DNA from: Collimonas pratensis
GTDB taxonomy: Bacteria; Pseudomonadota; Gammaproteobacteria; Burkholderiales; Burkholderiaceae_D
Direction of reading: 5' to 3'
Length of the DNA: 64,000 bases
Assembly: GCF_001584185.1 (NCBI RefSeq)
Contig: NZ_CP013234.1
Coordinates: forward strand, 248,001-312,000
Shown: positions 18,234 to 27,289 of the stretch, piece by piece
Layout: each line of letters begins with the position of its first letter
Numbering within the stretch: position 1 is the stretch's first letter
Program-made: the position numbers and the translations under genes
Notes under the pieces: generated by a model
Seen by the model: only the letters and a program-made list of their open reading frames with translations
What the model was told of the DNA's origin: nothing
Database searches by the model: none

Positions 18234-19250
18234 CTATCTAGGTAATTCACGCGATTGCAGATCGAACGGCACATTCGTCGGGATCTCTTCCGGGTGTTCC
18301 TTGTGCTGGAATAGCAGCCCATACTTGGACTCGATGAAATACACGCGGTTGCCAACGATGACTCCTGACGAAGGATCGTTCAGTCCGCTGACGATGGTGT
18401 CCAGCGTTGCGCTGCCGCCGTCTATCCTGGCGATACTGATCTGGCCGCCGTAAGGACCGGTCTTGCCGAAGGCATTACTTTCGAAGATCGCCATGCGGCC
18501 GGGAGCGTAGATGCGGATGGCGTCGGCGTTCTTCAGCACGCGCGGCATCTCGATGCGGTTCACCGCGCCGGCCGCCCCGCCTTCTTCAACATCGACCCGC
18601 AGCACGTAAGGCACGGCAGTCACCAGGCTGACATACAGGCGGCGGTCGCCATCGAGTGCGATGCCGTTCAGGTAGACGCCGTCGCTGCCGGCACCCATGC
18701 TCGGATCTTCCTTCCAAATCGTCAACGCTGCGGCCCCTGGCAACAGGCGCAATACGCGCGGATGGAAGGAATCGGTGACATACAGCGTGCCGTGGCTATC
18801 TTGCGCCAGGTCGTTGCAATAGCCCTTGTCCGGCATGGCATAGCTGGCGCGCGGCGCGCCGCTAGTGAGGTCGTAGCTTTTCAGCGCGCTTGGGGTGGAG
18901 GGAACGCTGGTGTAACCCCAGTTGCCGGAACAGACCCACAGCAATTGATGCGCGGCGTCGACCAGCACGCCCTGGCCATTGGCGAGACCGTTGGAGCCGG
19001 GCGTCACCAGGATTTCCGGTGCGCTGCCGTCTGGCCGCACCCGCGCCACCGCGCCCTGGCGCCAGCTTCCTACGTAAAAGGCGCCGTCTGGTCCGGTGGC
19101 CAGGCTTTCCGGATACCAGTCCGCCGGCAGGCTCAGGGTCGGCAAGGTCTTTGCGGCGCCGGCGGCAAGCGCGGGCTGCGTTGCGCAAAACAAGGCGCCC
19201 AGCAAGGTTGCTGGCAAGGCGAGACTACGCAAAAGGCTGTGTGGCTTCAT
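18234..19250 (-). CDS. Exported SMP-30/gluconolactonase-like beta-propeller, 338 aa
   Basis: A Sec signal peptide covers residues 1-29 (ending PALA). The rest shows propeller blade repeats: YPESLATGPDGAFYVGSWRQGAVARV, NDLAQDSHGTLYVTDSFHPRVLRL, LNGIALDGDRRLYVSL. The N-D and D-S residues at the blade entrances are those that bind the divalent metal in SMP-30 lactonases. Lactonases of this fold open aldaro-lactones in some uronate pathways, but this protein is periplasmic and outside the operator-marked regulon, so the link is only possible. It is divergent from the LysR gene at 19352. Confidence 0.75.
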   Translation of the reverse strand: MKPHSLLRSLALPATLLGALFCATQPALAAGAAKTLPTLSLPADWYPESLATGPDGAFYVGSWRQGAVARVRPDGSAPEILVTPGSNGLANGQGVLVDAAHQLLWVCSGNWGYTSVPSTPSALKSYDLTSGAPRASYAMPDKGYCNDLAQDSHGTLYVTDSFHPRVLRLLPGAAALTIWKEDPSMGAGSDGVYLNGIALDGDRRLYVSLVTAVPYVLRVDVEEGGAAGAVNRIEMPRVLKNADAIRIYAPGRMAIFESNAFGKTGPYGGQISIARIDGGSATLDTIVSGLNDPSSGVIVGNRVYFIESKYGLLFQHKEHPEEIPTNVPFDLQSRELPR

Positions 19251-19351
19251 TTTTTTTTCTCCATATCTTGGCTAGACGTGGCCATTCTCACTCCGGCGCC
19301 ATATTTGATAAACTGAGCAATACTTTAATCACTCGACACTCAGGCTTTCGA

Positions 19352-20233
19352 ATGGATAGATTGACCAGCATGGCCGTATTCGTCCGCGTGGTGGAAAAAG
19401 GTAGTTTCGCCGCCGTGGCGGAAGAGTTTTCGCTGTCGACCACCATGGTCGCCAACCACGTGCGGGCGCTGGAGACCCACCTCGGCGCGCGCTTGCTGGA
19501 CCGCACCACGCGCCGCCACAGCCTGACCGAGATCGGCAGCGTGTATGTGGAACGCTGCCGCGATGTGCTCAACAGCGTGCAGGCCGCTGACTGTGTCGCC
19601 GAAGCCTTGCGCGCGGTCCCGCGCGGCAAGTTGCGCATGACTTCGCCGGTCACCTACGGCGCACATCGCTTGGTGCCGTTGATCGGCGAGTACATGACGC
19701 TGTACCCGGAAGTGCAGGTGGAACTGGTCTTGAACGACCGCGTGGTGGATATGGTGGAAGAAGGTTTTGAAGTGGCGCTGCGTTCCGGCGTGGTGGACGG
19801 CGCCAATCTTATCGCCCGCCCGCTGCGCCCGTCGCGCATGTTTGCGGTGGCCAGCCCGGCCTATTTAAAACGCCACGGCAGGCCACGGCATCCGGCCGAG
19901 CTGAGCGGGCATAACTGCCTTGGCTTCATGTCATGGGGCAAGGATCACTCCTGGCGCTTCAGCCAAGGCGAGCAGCTTGAGGTGGTGCCGGTGCGCGGCT
20001 CTTTCGTCAGCAATAACGGCCAGGCTCTGCTGACCGCGGCGCTGAACGGCATCGGCGTGGTAGTGCAGGCCGACGTGCTGCTGGATGCCGGCATTGCATC
20101 CGGCCAGCTGGTGCAGCTGCTGCCGGAGTGGACCCTGCCGGGCCGGCCGATCCACCTGGTCCGCACCCGCGATGCACGGCCGACCGCCAAGCTGCGCACC
20201 TTCGTCGATTTCCTGGTGGAGCGGCTAGGCTAA
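19352..20233 (+). CDS. LysR-family regulator (CrgA/DmlR-like branch), 293 aa
   Basis: The start MDRLTSMAVFVRVVEKGSFAAVAEE and the helix-turn-helix STTMVANHVRALETHLGARLLDRTTRRHSLTEIG are typical of the large DmlR/CrgA group. The effector domain covers about residues 90-290. A frame open from 18890 is antisense to the propeller gene and is not used. It probably regulates the divergent propeller gene. Confidence 0.88.
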   Translation: MDRLTSMAVFVRVVEKGSFAAVAEEFSLSTTMVANHVRALETHLGARLLDRTTRRHSLTEIGSVYVERCRDVLNSVQAADCVAEALRAVPRGKLRMTSPVTYGAHRLVPLIGEYMTLYPEVQVELVLNDRVVDMVEEGFEVALRSGVVDGANLIARPLRPSRMFAVASPAYLKRHGRPRHPAELSGHNCLGFMSWGKDHSWRFSQGEQLEVVPVRGSFVSNNGQALLTAALNGIGVVVQADVLLDAGIASGQLVQLLPEWTLPGRPIHLVRTRDARPTAKLRTFVDFLVERLG

Positions 20234-20252
20234 GGTACTTGCCGCTCGCTCG

Positions 20253-20735
20253 TCACAGGCTCAATCGGTAGAACCTGGTATCGAGCGCCATGCGCGGAAA
20301 CGCCGCCGGCAGCTCTGCCGGGGTAATTTCGGCAAAGCCGTTCTTTTCATAGAAACGATGCGCGGCCAGGAAGGCGGCGGTAGTGCCCAGGAAGACTTCC
20401 TGCAATCCCTGCGCCCTGGACCAGTCGATCAGCGTCTGCAGCAGACGTTGCGCGACCTGATGCTCGCGTCCGCGGAACGGCGCCTGCACGAACATCTTGC
20501 GCAGCGCTCCCTGGCGATTGCCGATATCGCGCAGCGAGATGCTGCCCACCACTTCGTCCTGCGCCAGCGCCAGCCAGAAATTACCGCGGCCGCTTTGATA
20601 GAAATTGGGGATGTCGAGCAGGTCGGGCTGGTCCTGCAGGCTGATGGCGAGGCCGAACTCCTGCTGCTGGATAGGCAAGATCAGCTTGGCGACGCCATCG
20701 CGGTAAATGTCTGAATAGCTGTTGATGGTGATCAT
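20253..20735 (-). CDS. GNAT-family N-acetyltransferase, 160 aa
   Basis: The GNAT core is clear: strand 4 'ALRKMFVQAPFRG' leads into the acetyl-CoA loop (FRGREHQVAQRLLQTLIDWSRAQG), and the C-terminal 'AAHRFYEKNGFAEI' is the standard motif B. The acetyl-CoA loop deviates slightly from R/Q-x-x-G-x-G/A. The substrate is unknown. It is convergent with the LysR gene. Confidence 0.85.
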   Translation of the reverse strand: MITINSYSDIYRDGVAKLILPIQQQEFGLAISLQDQPDLLDIPNFYQSGRGNFWLALAQDEVVGSISLRDIGNRQGALRKMFVQAPFRGREHQVAQRLLQTLIDWSRAQGLQEVFLGTTAAFLAAHRFYEKNGFAEITPAELPAAFPRMALDTRFYRLSL

Positions 20736-20989
20736 TTTCTGTTGATCCTGAACCAGGATTTGTCGATGAAGATCGATCCTAGCATGCTTGCCACCTTGTC
20801 TGCAGAGGGCGAATCAGGCGATTTTTTAGCGGACGTTTATGCCGCAGGCTTGAATTTTTACGACATCTTTATACGCCTCCCACTACACTGATTTCGTCAC
20901 AGCGATCTATGCCCGTGTCGATATGTGTAGCGCATCGCACCCACAATGCGCATCGCATCGCTGACACCGATTAACGCATAGGAGGAAAT

Positions 20990-21784
20990 ATGATCATCAC
21001 TATTTTCAGCGAAGACGACAGCACCAAACGCTCGATCCTGGCGGCCAACCTGGCGACCTTCTGCGCGCTGCAGCATCGCAAGGTGCTGCTGATCGACGCT
21101 ACTTCCCTCAAGTATTCCCAGAACTGGGGCGAACGCCGCCTGGCTGCCGACGCCAAGATCAAGCTGGCGGTGCGCGGCATGGAAGGCTTGCCATCGGAAC
21201 TGGAAAATCCTGCTTCCTATTATCGCAGCCATTTTCAAGACATCATCATCGATACCGACGGCTGCGATTCCTGGAATGCCGATTCGGCGCTGGTGGCGAC
21301 CGATGTGCTGCTGGTCCCGGTTGGATCCCGCAGCGGCGACGTCAAGCGCCGGGAAAGCCTGATCCAGCGGATCGAAGCGCTGCGTCTGTTCAATCCGGCA
21401 TTGCGCGTGCTTGTGGTGGAACTGCAAGCCATCAGCGCTTTCGGCGATACCGCGGCGGACGAACGCAGTGCAGCGCGTACGTTCTCCCGCAATGTCTTGA
21501 CGGCGTCGCTGGCGCAGACGGTAATACATGAATGGCTGGAAGATAATCGCCTGCTGCAGCAAGGGCAGTCGGTGTTCGACAGCGAGCCGCGCAACCAGCG
21601 CGCCGTCGCCGAGATCGAAGCGCTATACCAGGAAATCGCTCATGCCAGGGATTTGCGGCTGGAAGCCGGCGCTTACGGCCTGGCTATCCTGCATGCCATA
21701 CAACGGCGCATCACGTCGCATGAAGCGTCTGAGGCGGACGGCTTGAAAGCCATTGCAGCCGGCGGCGACAGAAGCCGCGTTTAG
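20990..21784 (+). CDS. ParA/MinD-like protein lacking the Walker A P-loop, 264 aa
   Basis: The overall ParA layout is present: MIITIF strand, LAANLATFCALQHRKVLLIDA, Walker B-like DIIIDTDG, and a later LLVPVGSRSGDVKRRESL helix. The P-loop position (residues 8-15), normally KGGxGKTT, reads EDDSTKRS, with neither the Gly pair nor the deviant signature Lys. The LLIDAD acid is also changed to LLIDAT. Nucleotide hydrolysis by the canonical mechanism is therefore unlikely. No ParB partner or centromere-like repeat is nearby. A good RBS (AGGAGG) precedes the start. It may be a scaffold or partner protein derived from ParA. Confidence 0.75.
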   Translation: MIITIFSEDDSTKRSILAANLATFCALQHRKVLLIDATSLKYSQNWGERRLAADAKIKLAVRGMEGLPSELENPASYYRSHFQDIIIDTDGCDSWNADSALVATDVLLVPVGSRSGDVKRRESLIQRIEALRLFNPALRVLVVELQAISAFGDTAADERSAARTFSRNVLTASLAQTVIHEWLEDNRLLQQGQSVFDSEPRNQRAVAEIEALYQEIAHARDLRLEAGAYGLAILHAIQRRITSHEASEADGLKAIAAGGDRSRV

Positions 21785-21792
21785 CGCCAGGC

Positions 21793-21824
21793 GAAAAAAA
21801 AGGACAGGCATCTGCCTGTCCTTT
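21793..21824 (-). terminator. Rho-independent terminator downstream of prc
   Basis: On the minus strand a 12-base stem (AAAGGACAGGCA with its complement, two-base loop) is followed by a run of T residues. On the plus strand the same hairpin ends the ParA-like gene, with only three T residues. Confidence 0.85.
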
Positions 21825-21873
21825 GCGCTGCTCCGCGCACGCCTGCTTCAGCGCCGCGGGTCTAGCGGATCTT

Positions 21874-24027
21874 TCATTTTGCCGCAGCGGCTGCTGCCGG
21901 TTGCGCTGCGAGTTTCGGATTGTTCTTTTGCAGATCCGACTCGTCGCTGAGAATATGCGCAGCTTCGTTCAGCAAGACATCCTTCGCGCTCTTGGCCTTT
22001 TTCTCGGCCGCCAGTTCGGCGCTCAGGCTGCGTTCGTTCGCTTGCAGGCCGTCGTCCTTGGTATCAGTGTCGACGACGACATCGGCATCCTTGCCTTTGG
22101 CGGCATCGCTGGCAGTGTCTTTGGCGCGGGCCTGGAGACGGGCTTCCTGCTGCGCCATTTCAGCACGGCGATCGGCTTCATTGAGCGAGATGGAGCGTTT
22201 CTTGCGCAGCGTATTGACCTCAGTCACGTCTTCCACGAAGCGCTGGTAATCCTTGTCCTTCTCGACCCGGGCGTCGTGGCGGATCTTCAGCTGCGGCACC
22301 AGGTCCTTGATATCGCCCAGCTTGGCATAGTCCGCCGCCTTGACTTCCGACCACGGCAGCGCGTTGTCGTAGCTTGATTCACCGAAATTCTCGGTGTCCG
22401 AGAAGCCCGGCAGGCTGACGTCCGGCGTCACGCCGCGCAGCTGCGTGGTGCCGCCGTTGATGCGGAAGAACTGGGCGATGGTCATCTTCAGTTCGCCGAA
22501 TTTCGGCTTGTCGTTGTGCGCCAGCTGGTCAAGATTGACCATGGTTTGCACGGTGCCCTTGCCGAAGCTGCCCTCACCGATGATCACGCCGCGTCCGTAG
22601 TCCTGGATCGCTGCCGCAAAAATTTCCGAGGCCGAGGCTGAGCCGCGGTTGATCAGCACCGCCAGCGGGCCGCTCCATACCGGCGTGCTGCGGTCGTCGG
22701 CTTCGACGTTGACTTCGCCGCGTGCATTGCGCTGCTGGACGATCGGCCCTTTGCCGACGAACAGTCCGGTCAGGTCGACCGCTTCCGTCAGCGAGCCGCC
22801 GCCGTTGTTGCGCAGGTCGACCAACACGCTGTCGACTTTTTCCTTCTTCAGTTCGTTGAGCAGGGCCGCCACATCGCGGCTGGCGCTGCGGTAGTTCTTG
22901 TCGCCCTTGCCGCGCGCATCGAAGTCTTCATAAAAGGCTGGCAGAGTGATCACGCCGACCTTGCGGGTGCTGTCACCGCTCTTGACGGAGAGGATGGTTT
23001 TCTTGGCGGCCTGCTGTTCCAGGCTGATCTTGTTGCGTACCAGGCTCAGCAATTTGTGCTTGGCGTCCGGACCGGCGTCGGCCGGCAGGATATCGAGCTT
23101 GACCACGGTATCCTTGGCGCCGCGGATCAGCTTGACGACGTCGTCGATGCGCATGCCGACCACTTCGGTCATCGGCCCCTGGCCTTGCGCCACGCCGACG
23201 ATGCGGTCGCCGACGGCGATCTTGCCGGACAACTGCGCCGGCCCGCCTGGCACCAGTTCGCGGATGGTGGTGTATTCATCGCGTTCCTGCAGCACGGCGC
23301 CGATGCCGACCAGCGACAGCTTCATGGCGATGTCGAAATCCGCGGCGGCAGTGGTGCCGAGGTAATCGGTATGCGGTTCGATCGACGTCGCGTAGGCGTT
23401 CATGAAAATCTGGAACACGTCGTCGCTCTTGTACTTGTAGGCGCGCGCCAGCGAATTTTCATAGCGCTTGCTGAGCGTGTCGCGGATCGCCGCATCCTTC
23501 TTGCCGGCCAGTTTCAGGCGCAGCCAGTCATTCTTGACCCGCTTGCGCCACAGGTCGCGGCTCTCGGCTTCAGTCTTCGGCCAAGGTTCCTTATCGCGCA
23601 GGAAGGCGTAGTCTTCCTTCTGGCTGAAATCGAAACCCTGCTTCAATAGTTCGCGCGCATAGCTCAGGCGATCGACGATGCGTTGCTGATACAGGTTGAA
23701 AATGCTGAAGGGGATGCTCAGATCCTCTTTGTAGATGGCGTCGTCGAGCTTGCCGGCCTGGGCCGTGAACTGGTCGATGTCAGACTGGATGAAAAAGAAT
23801 TTTTCCGGATCCAGCGACTTGACGTAGCGGTTGAGGATTTTTTCCGCCAGCGCGTCGTCCAGCTTGACCGGCTTGTAATGGAAGCGGGTCAGGAATTGCG
23901 CGCTCAGGTGCGCTGCCTGTGCTTGCTGCTGCAATGGCGTCAGGACCGGTGGCGGTCCCGACTCCAGCGCGTGGGCTGCGGTCGAGAGTGCCAACAAGAT
24001 ACAAAGCAGACTATTTTTTAAGCGCAT
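21874..24027 (-). CDS. prc: Carboxy-terminal processing (tail-specific) protease, 717 aa
   Basis: A periplasmic S41A endopeptidase that trims C-termini and, in relatives, controls peptidoglycan hydrolases. Residues 1-20 form the signal peptide (ending AHA). An N-terminal helical domain leads to a PDZ domain around residues 240-330 (ELVPGGPAQLSGKIAVGDRIVGVAQG). The S41 core has the VDLRNNGGGSLTEAV loop, nucleophile Ser in GSASASEIFAAAIQ and general base Lys in GSFGKGTVQ. A C-terminal coiled, Ala/Lys-rich region follows, as in E. coli Prc (682 aa). Monocistronic, with its own terminator. Confidence 0.92.
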   Translation of the reverse strand: MRLKNSLLCILLALSTAAHALESGPPPVLTPLQQQAQAAHLSAQFLTRFHYKPVKLDDALAEKILNRYVKSLDPEKFFFIQSDIDQFTAQAGKLDDAIYKEDLSIPFSIFNLYQQRIVDRLSYARELLKQGFDFSQKEDYAFLRDKEPWPKTEAESRDLWRKRVKNDWLRLKLAGKKDAAIRDTLSKRYENSLARAYKYKSDDVFQIFMNAYATSIEPHTDYLGTTAAADFDIAMKLSLVGIGAVLQERDEYTTIRELVPGGPAQLSGKIAVGDRIVGVAQGQGPMTEVVGMRIDDVVKLIRGAKDTVVKLDILPADAGPDAKHKLLSLVRNKISLEQQAAKKTILSVKSGDSTRKVGVITLPAFYEDFDARGKGDKNYRSASRDVAALLNELKKEKVDSVLVDLRNNGGGSLTEAVDLTGLFVGKGPIVQQRNARGEVNVEADDRSTPVWSGPLAVLINRGSASASEIFAAAIQDYGRGVIIGEGSFGKGTVQTMVNLDQLAHNDKPKFGELKMTIAQFFRINGGTTQLRGVTPDVSLPGFSDTENFGESSYDNALPWSEVKAADYAKLGDIKDLVPQLKIRHDARVEKDKDYQRFVEDVTEVNTLRKKRSISLNEADRRAEMAQQEARLQARAKDTASDAAKGKDADVVVDTDTKDDGLQANERSLSAELAAEKKAKSAKDVLLNEAAHILSDESDLQKNNPKLAAQPAAAAAAK

Positions 24028-24385
24028 ATAACCTTCAGTTCGATGTTCTTACTTACGTGAGCGGGAAATCGTATTCGCAGCAGCAATCATATTCCTGCCC
24101 TTGCTATCAACCATGGGCGTCAAGCGTCTAGTTTGGGTAATTCTACTTGGCTTTGCTTAAGACTTGCTTAAATCGGGAATTTCCCGACGGCATCTTAATT
24201 TTCATACGGTTACTTTAGGTTACCTGGCAAGCGGTAGCGGGCAATGCGCCCTGGCCACTGCGGCAAGCATCGGATTTTCCGCTTCTGCATATTCAAATCC
24301 GTTTTTCTTCGTGTACCTGACGCTTGGTGGGCGCAATACTGACGATTCAGGCTGGCTTTCTTTCCACATTAATCGGGGCAGAATC
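24028..24385. other. Intergenic promoter region between prc and sfnG
   Basis: No gene is supported. A 15-base perfect-arm palindrome TCGGGAATTTCCCGA lies at 24173-24187, about 200 bp before sfnG. I looked for a sigma-54 -24/-12 box, as known for sfn genes elsewhere, and found no convincing match. Confidence 0.4.
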
Positions 24386-25486
24386 ATGAGTCAAGAAACA
24401 ATCAAGTTCGCTTACTGGGTGCCGAACGTCAGCGGCGGTCTGGTGGTCAGCAAGATCGCCCAGCGCACCAGCTGGGATATCGATTACAACCGCAAGCTGG
24501 CGCAGCTGGCGGAGCAGAACGGCTTCGACTACGCGCTCAGCCAGATCCGCTTCACCGCCGGCTACGGCGCCGAATTCCAGCATGAGCCGGTGGCTTTCAC
24601 CCATGCGCTACTGGCGGCGACCACCAAACTCAAGGTAATCGCTGCAATCCTGCCCGGACCGTGGACGCCGGCAGTTGCCGCCAAGCAGCTTGCCACTATC
24701 GATCAGCTGACCGGCGGCCGCGTCGCCGTGAATATCGTCAGCGGCTGGTTCAAGGGCGAATTCACCGCCATCGGCGAACCCTGGCTGGAGCACGACGAGC
24801 GCTACCGCCGTTCGGAAGAATTCATCCGCGCCCTGAAAGGCATCTGGACTACCGACAATTTCACCTTCCGTGGCGATTTTTATCGTTTTAACAACTACAC
24901 CTTGAAACCCAAGCCGCTGCAGCAGCCGCATCCGGAAATCTTCCAGGGCGGCAGTTCGCGCGCGGCGCGCGACATGGCCTCGCGCGTATCGGACTGGTAC
25001 TTCACCAACGGCAATACGGTGGCCGGCATCAAGGCGCAGGTCGACGACATCCGCGCCAAGGCGGCCGCCAACGGCCATAGCGTCAAGGTCGGAGTGAACG
25101 CCTTCATCATCGCGCGCGACACCGAAGCCGAGGCGCGCGCAGTGCTGGCCGAGATCATCGCCCAGGCCGATCCCGCCGCGGTGCATGCCTTCGGCGACGC
25201 CGCCAGGCAGGCCGGGCAAGCCAGTCCCGAAGGCGAGGGCAACTGGGCCAAGTCCAGCTTCGAGGATCTGGTGCAATACAACGACGGTTTCAAGACCGAC
25301 CTGATCGGCACCCCACGCCAGGTTGCGGAACGGATCGTGGCGCTGAAGCAGGCGGGCGTCGACCTGGTGCTGAGCGCTTTCCTGCATTTCCAGGAAGAAG
25401 TCGAATATTTCGGCCGCCACGTGCTGCCTTTGGTGCGCGAGCTGGAGGACGAGCTGGCGGCGCAAGCTGAAGCGCTGGCCGTCTGA
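24386..25486 (+). CDS. sfnG: Dimethylsulfone monooxygenase (FMNH2-dependent, luciferase-like), 366 aa
   Basis: It converts dimethyl sulfone to methanesulfinate using reduced flavin during organosulfur scavenging. Diagnostic stretches are KFAYWVPNVSGGLVVSKI, SQIRFTAGYGAEFQHEP, ILPGPWTPAVAAKQLATIDQ, NIVSGWFKGEFTAIGEPWLEHDERYRRSEEFI and FQGGSSRAARDMA, all part of the bacterial luciferase TIM barrel. The frame is open from 24164, but the family start is MSQETIKFAYW at 24386. No flavin reductase gene is adjacent, so FMNH2 must come from elsewhere. Confidence 0.88.
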   Translation: MSQETIKFAYWVPNVSGGLVVSKIAQRTSWDIDYNRKLAQLAEQNGFDYALSQIRFTAGYGAEFQHEPVAFTHALLAATTKLKVIAAILPGPWTPAVAAKQLATIDQLTGGRVAVNIVSGWFKGEFTAIGEPWLEHDERYRRSEEFIRALKGIWTTDNFTFRGDFYRFNNYTLKPKPLQQPHPEIFQGGSSRAARDMASRVSDWYFTNGNTVAGIKAQVDDIRAKAAANGHSVKVGVNAFIIARDTEAEARAVLAEIIAQADPAAVHAFGDAARQAGQASPEGEGNWAKSSFEDLVQYNDGFKTDLIGTPRQVAERIVALKQAGVDLVLSAFLHFQEEVEYFGRHVLPLVRELEDELAAQAEALAV

Positions 25487-25495
25487 ACAGGCAGT

Positions 25496-26305
25496 TCAGA
25501 GAAAACGCCCCATGGCCTGCAGCACCTTGCCATAGGAGACCGGCAGCAGGCGTTGCAGCCAGGTCAGGGTAGCGGCCTTGCTGCCATAAACGATGCGCTT
25601 CTTGCCGCGGGCGACGCCGTCCAGTATGGCTGCCGCCATATCCTCCGGCGGGGTCACCAGCAGCTTGCCCGCCAACGCCTGCAAGCGCTGTTCGACATGG
25701 TCAGCATTGGCGGCCAGGCGGCCAGTCTGCGCGATCGCGGTGCGGATGCCGCCGGGGTGCACGCAGGTGGCTTGCACGCCGCTGCCTTCCAGTTCCTGCC
25801 ACAGGCATTCGGTCCAGCCGCGCACGCCGAACTTGGAGACGTTATAGGCGCTTTGCCCGGCCACCGCGACCAGCCCGAAGACGCTGGAAAGATTGATGAT
25901 ATGGCCTTCCTTCTGCTGCAGCAGGATGGGCAGGAAGGCCTTGGTGCCATAGATCACGCCCCACAGGTTGATCCCCAGCTGCCATTCGATTTCCTCGATG
26001 CTGGCGTGGGCGATGGTGGCGGTCAGCGAGACGCCGGCATTATTGAAGATGTAGTGGGCGCTGCCGAAATCGCGCAGCACCTGGTCGGCGTGGGCAAACA
26101 CCTCGTCCTTGCGGGCGACGTCGACGCGATAGCGTCTGACCTCGGCGCCTGCCGGCATTAGCCGCAGCGTCTCCGCCAGGCCGTTCTCGCTGACATCCGA
26201 GATGGCCAGGCGCGCGCCGGCTTGCGCCAGCTGCAGCGCCAGATGGCGGCCGATGCCGCTGCCGGCGCCGGTGACTACCGCGACCTTGTCCTTGAAGCTT
26301 TTCAT
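25496..26305 (-). CDS. Short-chain dehydrogenase/reductase, 269 aa
   Basis: The classical SDR pattern is complete: cofactor loop TGAGSGIG, NNAG, catalytic Ser in INLSSVFG and Y-x3-K in YNVSK. Asp in SDVSE after the second strand suggests NAD. A C-terminal extension (about residues 235-269, TWLQRLLPVSYGKVLQAM) is typical of SDRs paired with Baeyer-Villiger monooxygenases. The ATG at 26305 is chosen because GAGGGAG lies nine bases upstream; the ATG at 26314 is too close to it. It is last in the TetR-hydrolase-SDR operon. Confidence 0.88.
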   Translation of the reverse strand: MKSFKDKVAVVTGAGSGIGRHLALQLAQAGARLAISDVSENGLAETLRLMPAGAEVRRYRVDVARKDEVFAHADQVLRDFGSAHYIFNNAGVSLTATIAHASIEEIEWQLGINLWGVIYGTKAFLPILLQQKEGHIINLSSVFGLVAVAGQSAYNVSKFGVRGWTECLWQELEGSGVQATCVHPGGIRTAIAQTGRLAANADHVEQRLQALAGKLLVTPPEDMAAAILDGVARGKKRIVYGSKAATLTWLQRLLPVSYGKVLQAMGRFL

Positions 26306-26353
26306 GGGACGCATCTCCCTCTCGGTGTTACTGCAACAGGCGCTGCCTGCCGC

Positions 26354-27289
26354 TCAAGCCAGTGTCTTACGGAATGCCAGGTAATCGGCGGCGCTGCGTT
26401 TGGGCGCTTCTATCATCGGCAAATGGCCAATACCTTCCATCAGCTGCAACTGATTGTGCGGGAACAGGGCCTGGAAGCTGTAGGCGCCGGCCGGGTTGAG
26501 AATCTGGTCTTGCTTGCCCCAAACGATCAGGCAAGGCGTGGCCAGCGCCTGGTATTGCGTTTCCAGCAAAGGCGAGGTGGTCAGCTGCTGCATGATCCGG
26601 CTATGCAAGGGATAGTCGCGGATGGCCCGCTGCGCCAGGATTGTGCGCAGCGACCACGGGATATAGGGCGGCCGATGGGTAGTGCTGCGCACCAACACGG
26701 CAAAGTCTTGCTGGCGGCGCAGCAGCAGCGGCATGTCGCCGCTTTCCAGGTAGCGTTTCAGCAGAAGCGTATCCTGCGCCGCCGCCGTGCCGGCCGCATC
26801 CAGCAGCCACAGACTGGCGACCCGCGCGGGATAGGCGGCGCTGAACTGAGCGCTGATGAAGCCGCCCATCGAATTGCCGCCCAGGTGCACCCGTTCCAGT
26901 CCAAGCTGATCGAGAAAGGCGCGCAGCCGCTCTACCTGGTCGCTCATGCCGTAGCTGGCGGCGGGATCGCGGCTGGCGTCGCCGAAGCCCGGCAGGTCGG
27001 GACAGATCACGCGGTAATGCGGGGTCAGGAAGCCGGCGATGCGGGTGAAGTTATCCTTGTCGCCGCCAAAGCCGTGCACCAGCACCAGTACCGGCGCGTC
27101 AGGCGAGCCGCCGTGCAGGTAGGGCATGCTGCATCCGGGCAGGCTGACTTCCGCCAGCGTCAGGCCAGCGCGCCGGCGTTCCAGCTGCAAGGCCAGGCGC
27201 GCGGAGGTGGCCGGCAGCAGGCGGTCGAACAGCAGCAGCGCCAGCAGCAGGCCGGCAACGATGGCGATGACGGTGATCAGTATGCTCAT
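26354..27289 (-). CDS. Membrane-anchored alpha/beta hydrolase, 311 aa
   Basis: An N-terminal hydrophobic helix (residues 2-22) anchors the protein. The fold then shows the oxyanion motif LVHGFGGDKDNF, the nucleophile elbow GNSMGG (Ser), an Asp in VWGKQDQIL and the catalytic His in GIGHLPMIEAP. This is a complete Ser-Asp-His set of the lipase/esterase type. Its ATG directly abuts the tetR stop, so they are co-transcribed. In this setting it could hydrolyse the ester made by the divergent monooxygenase (inference). Confidence 0.85.
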   Translation of the reverse strand: MSILITVIAIVAGLLLALLLFDRLLPATSARLALQLERRRAGLTLAEVSLPGCSMPYLHGGSPDAPVLVLVHGFGGDKDNFTRIAGFLTPHYRVICPDLPGFGDASRDPAASYGMSDQVERLRAFLDQLGLERVHLGGNSMGGFISAQFSAAYPARVASLWLLDAAGTAAAQDTLLLKRYLESGDMPLLLRRQQDFAVLVRSTTHRPPYIPWSLRTILAQRAIRDYPLHSRIMQQLTTSPLLETQYQALATPCLIVWGKQDQILNPAGAYSFQALFPHNQLQLMEGIGHLPMIEAPKRSAADYLAFRKTLA

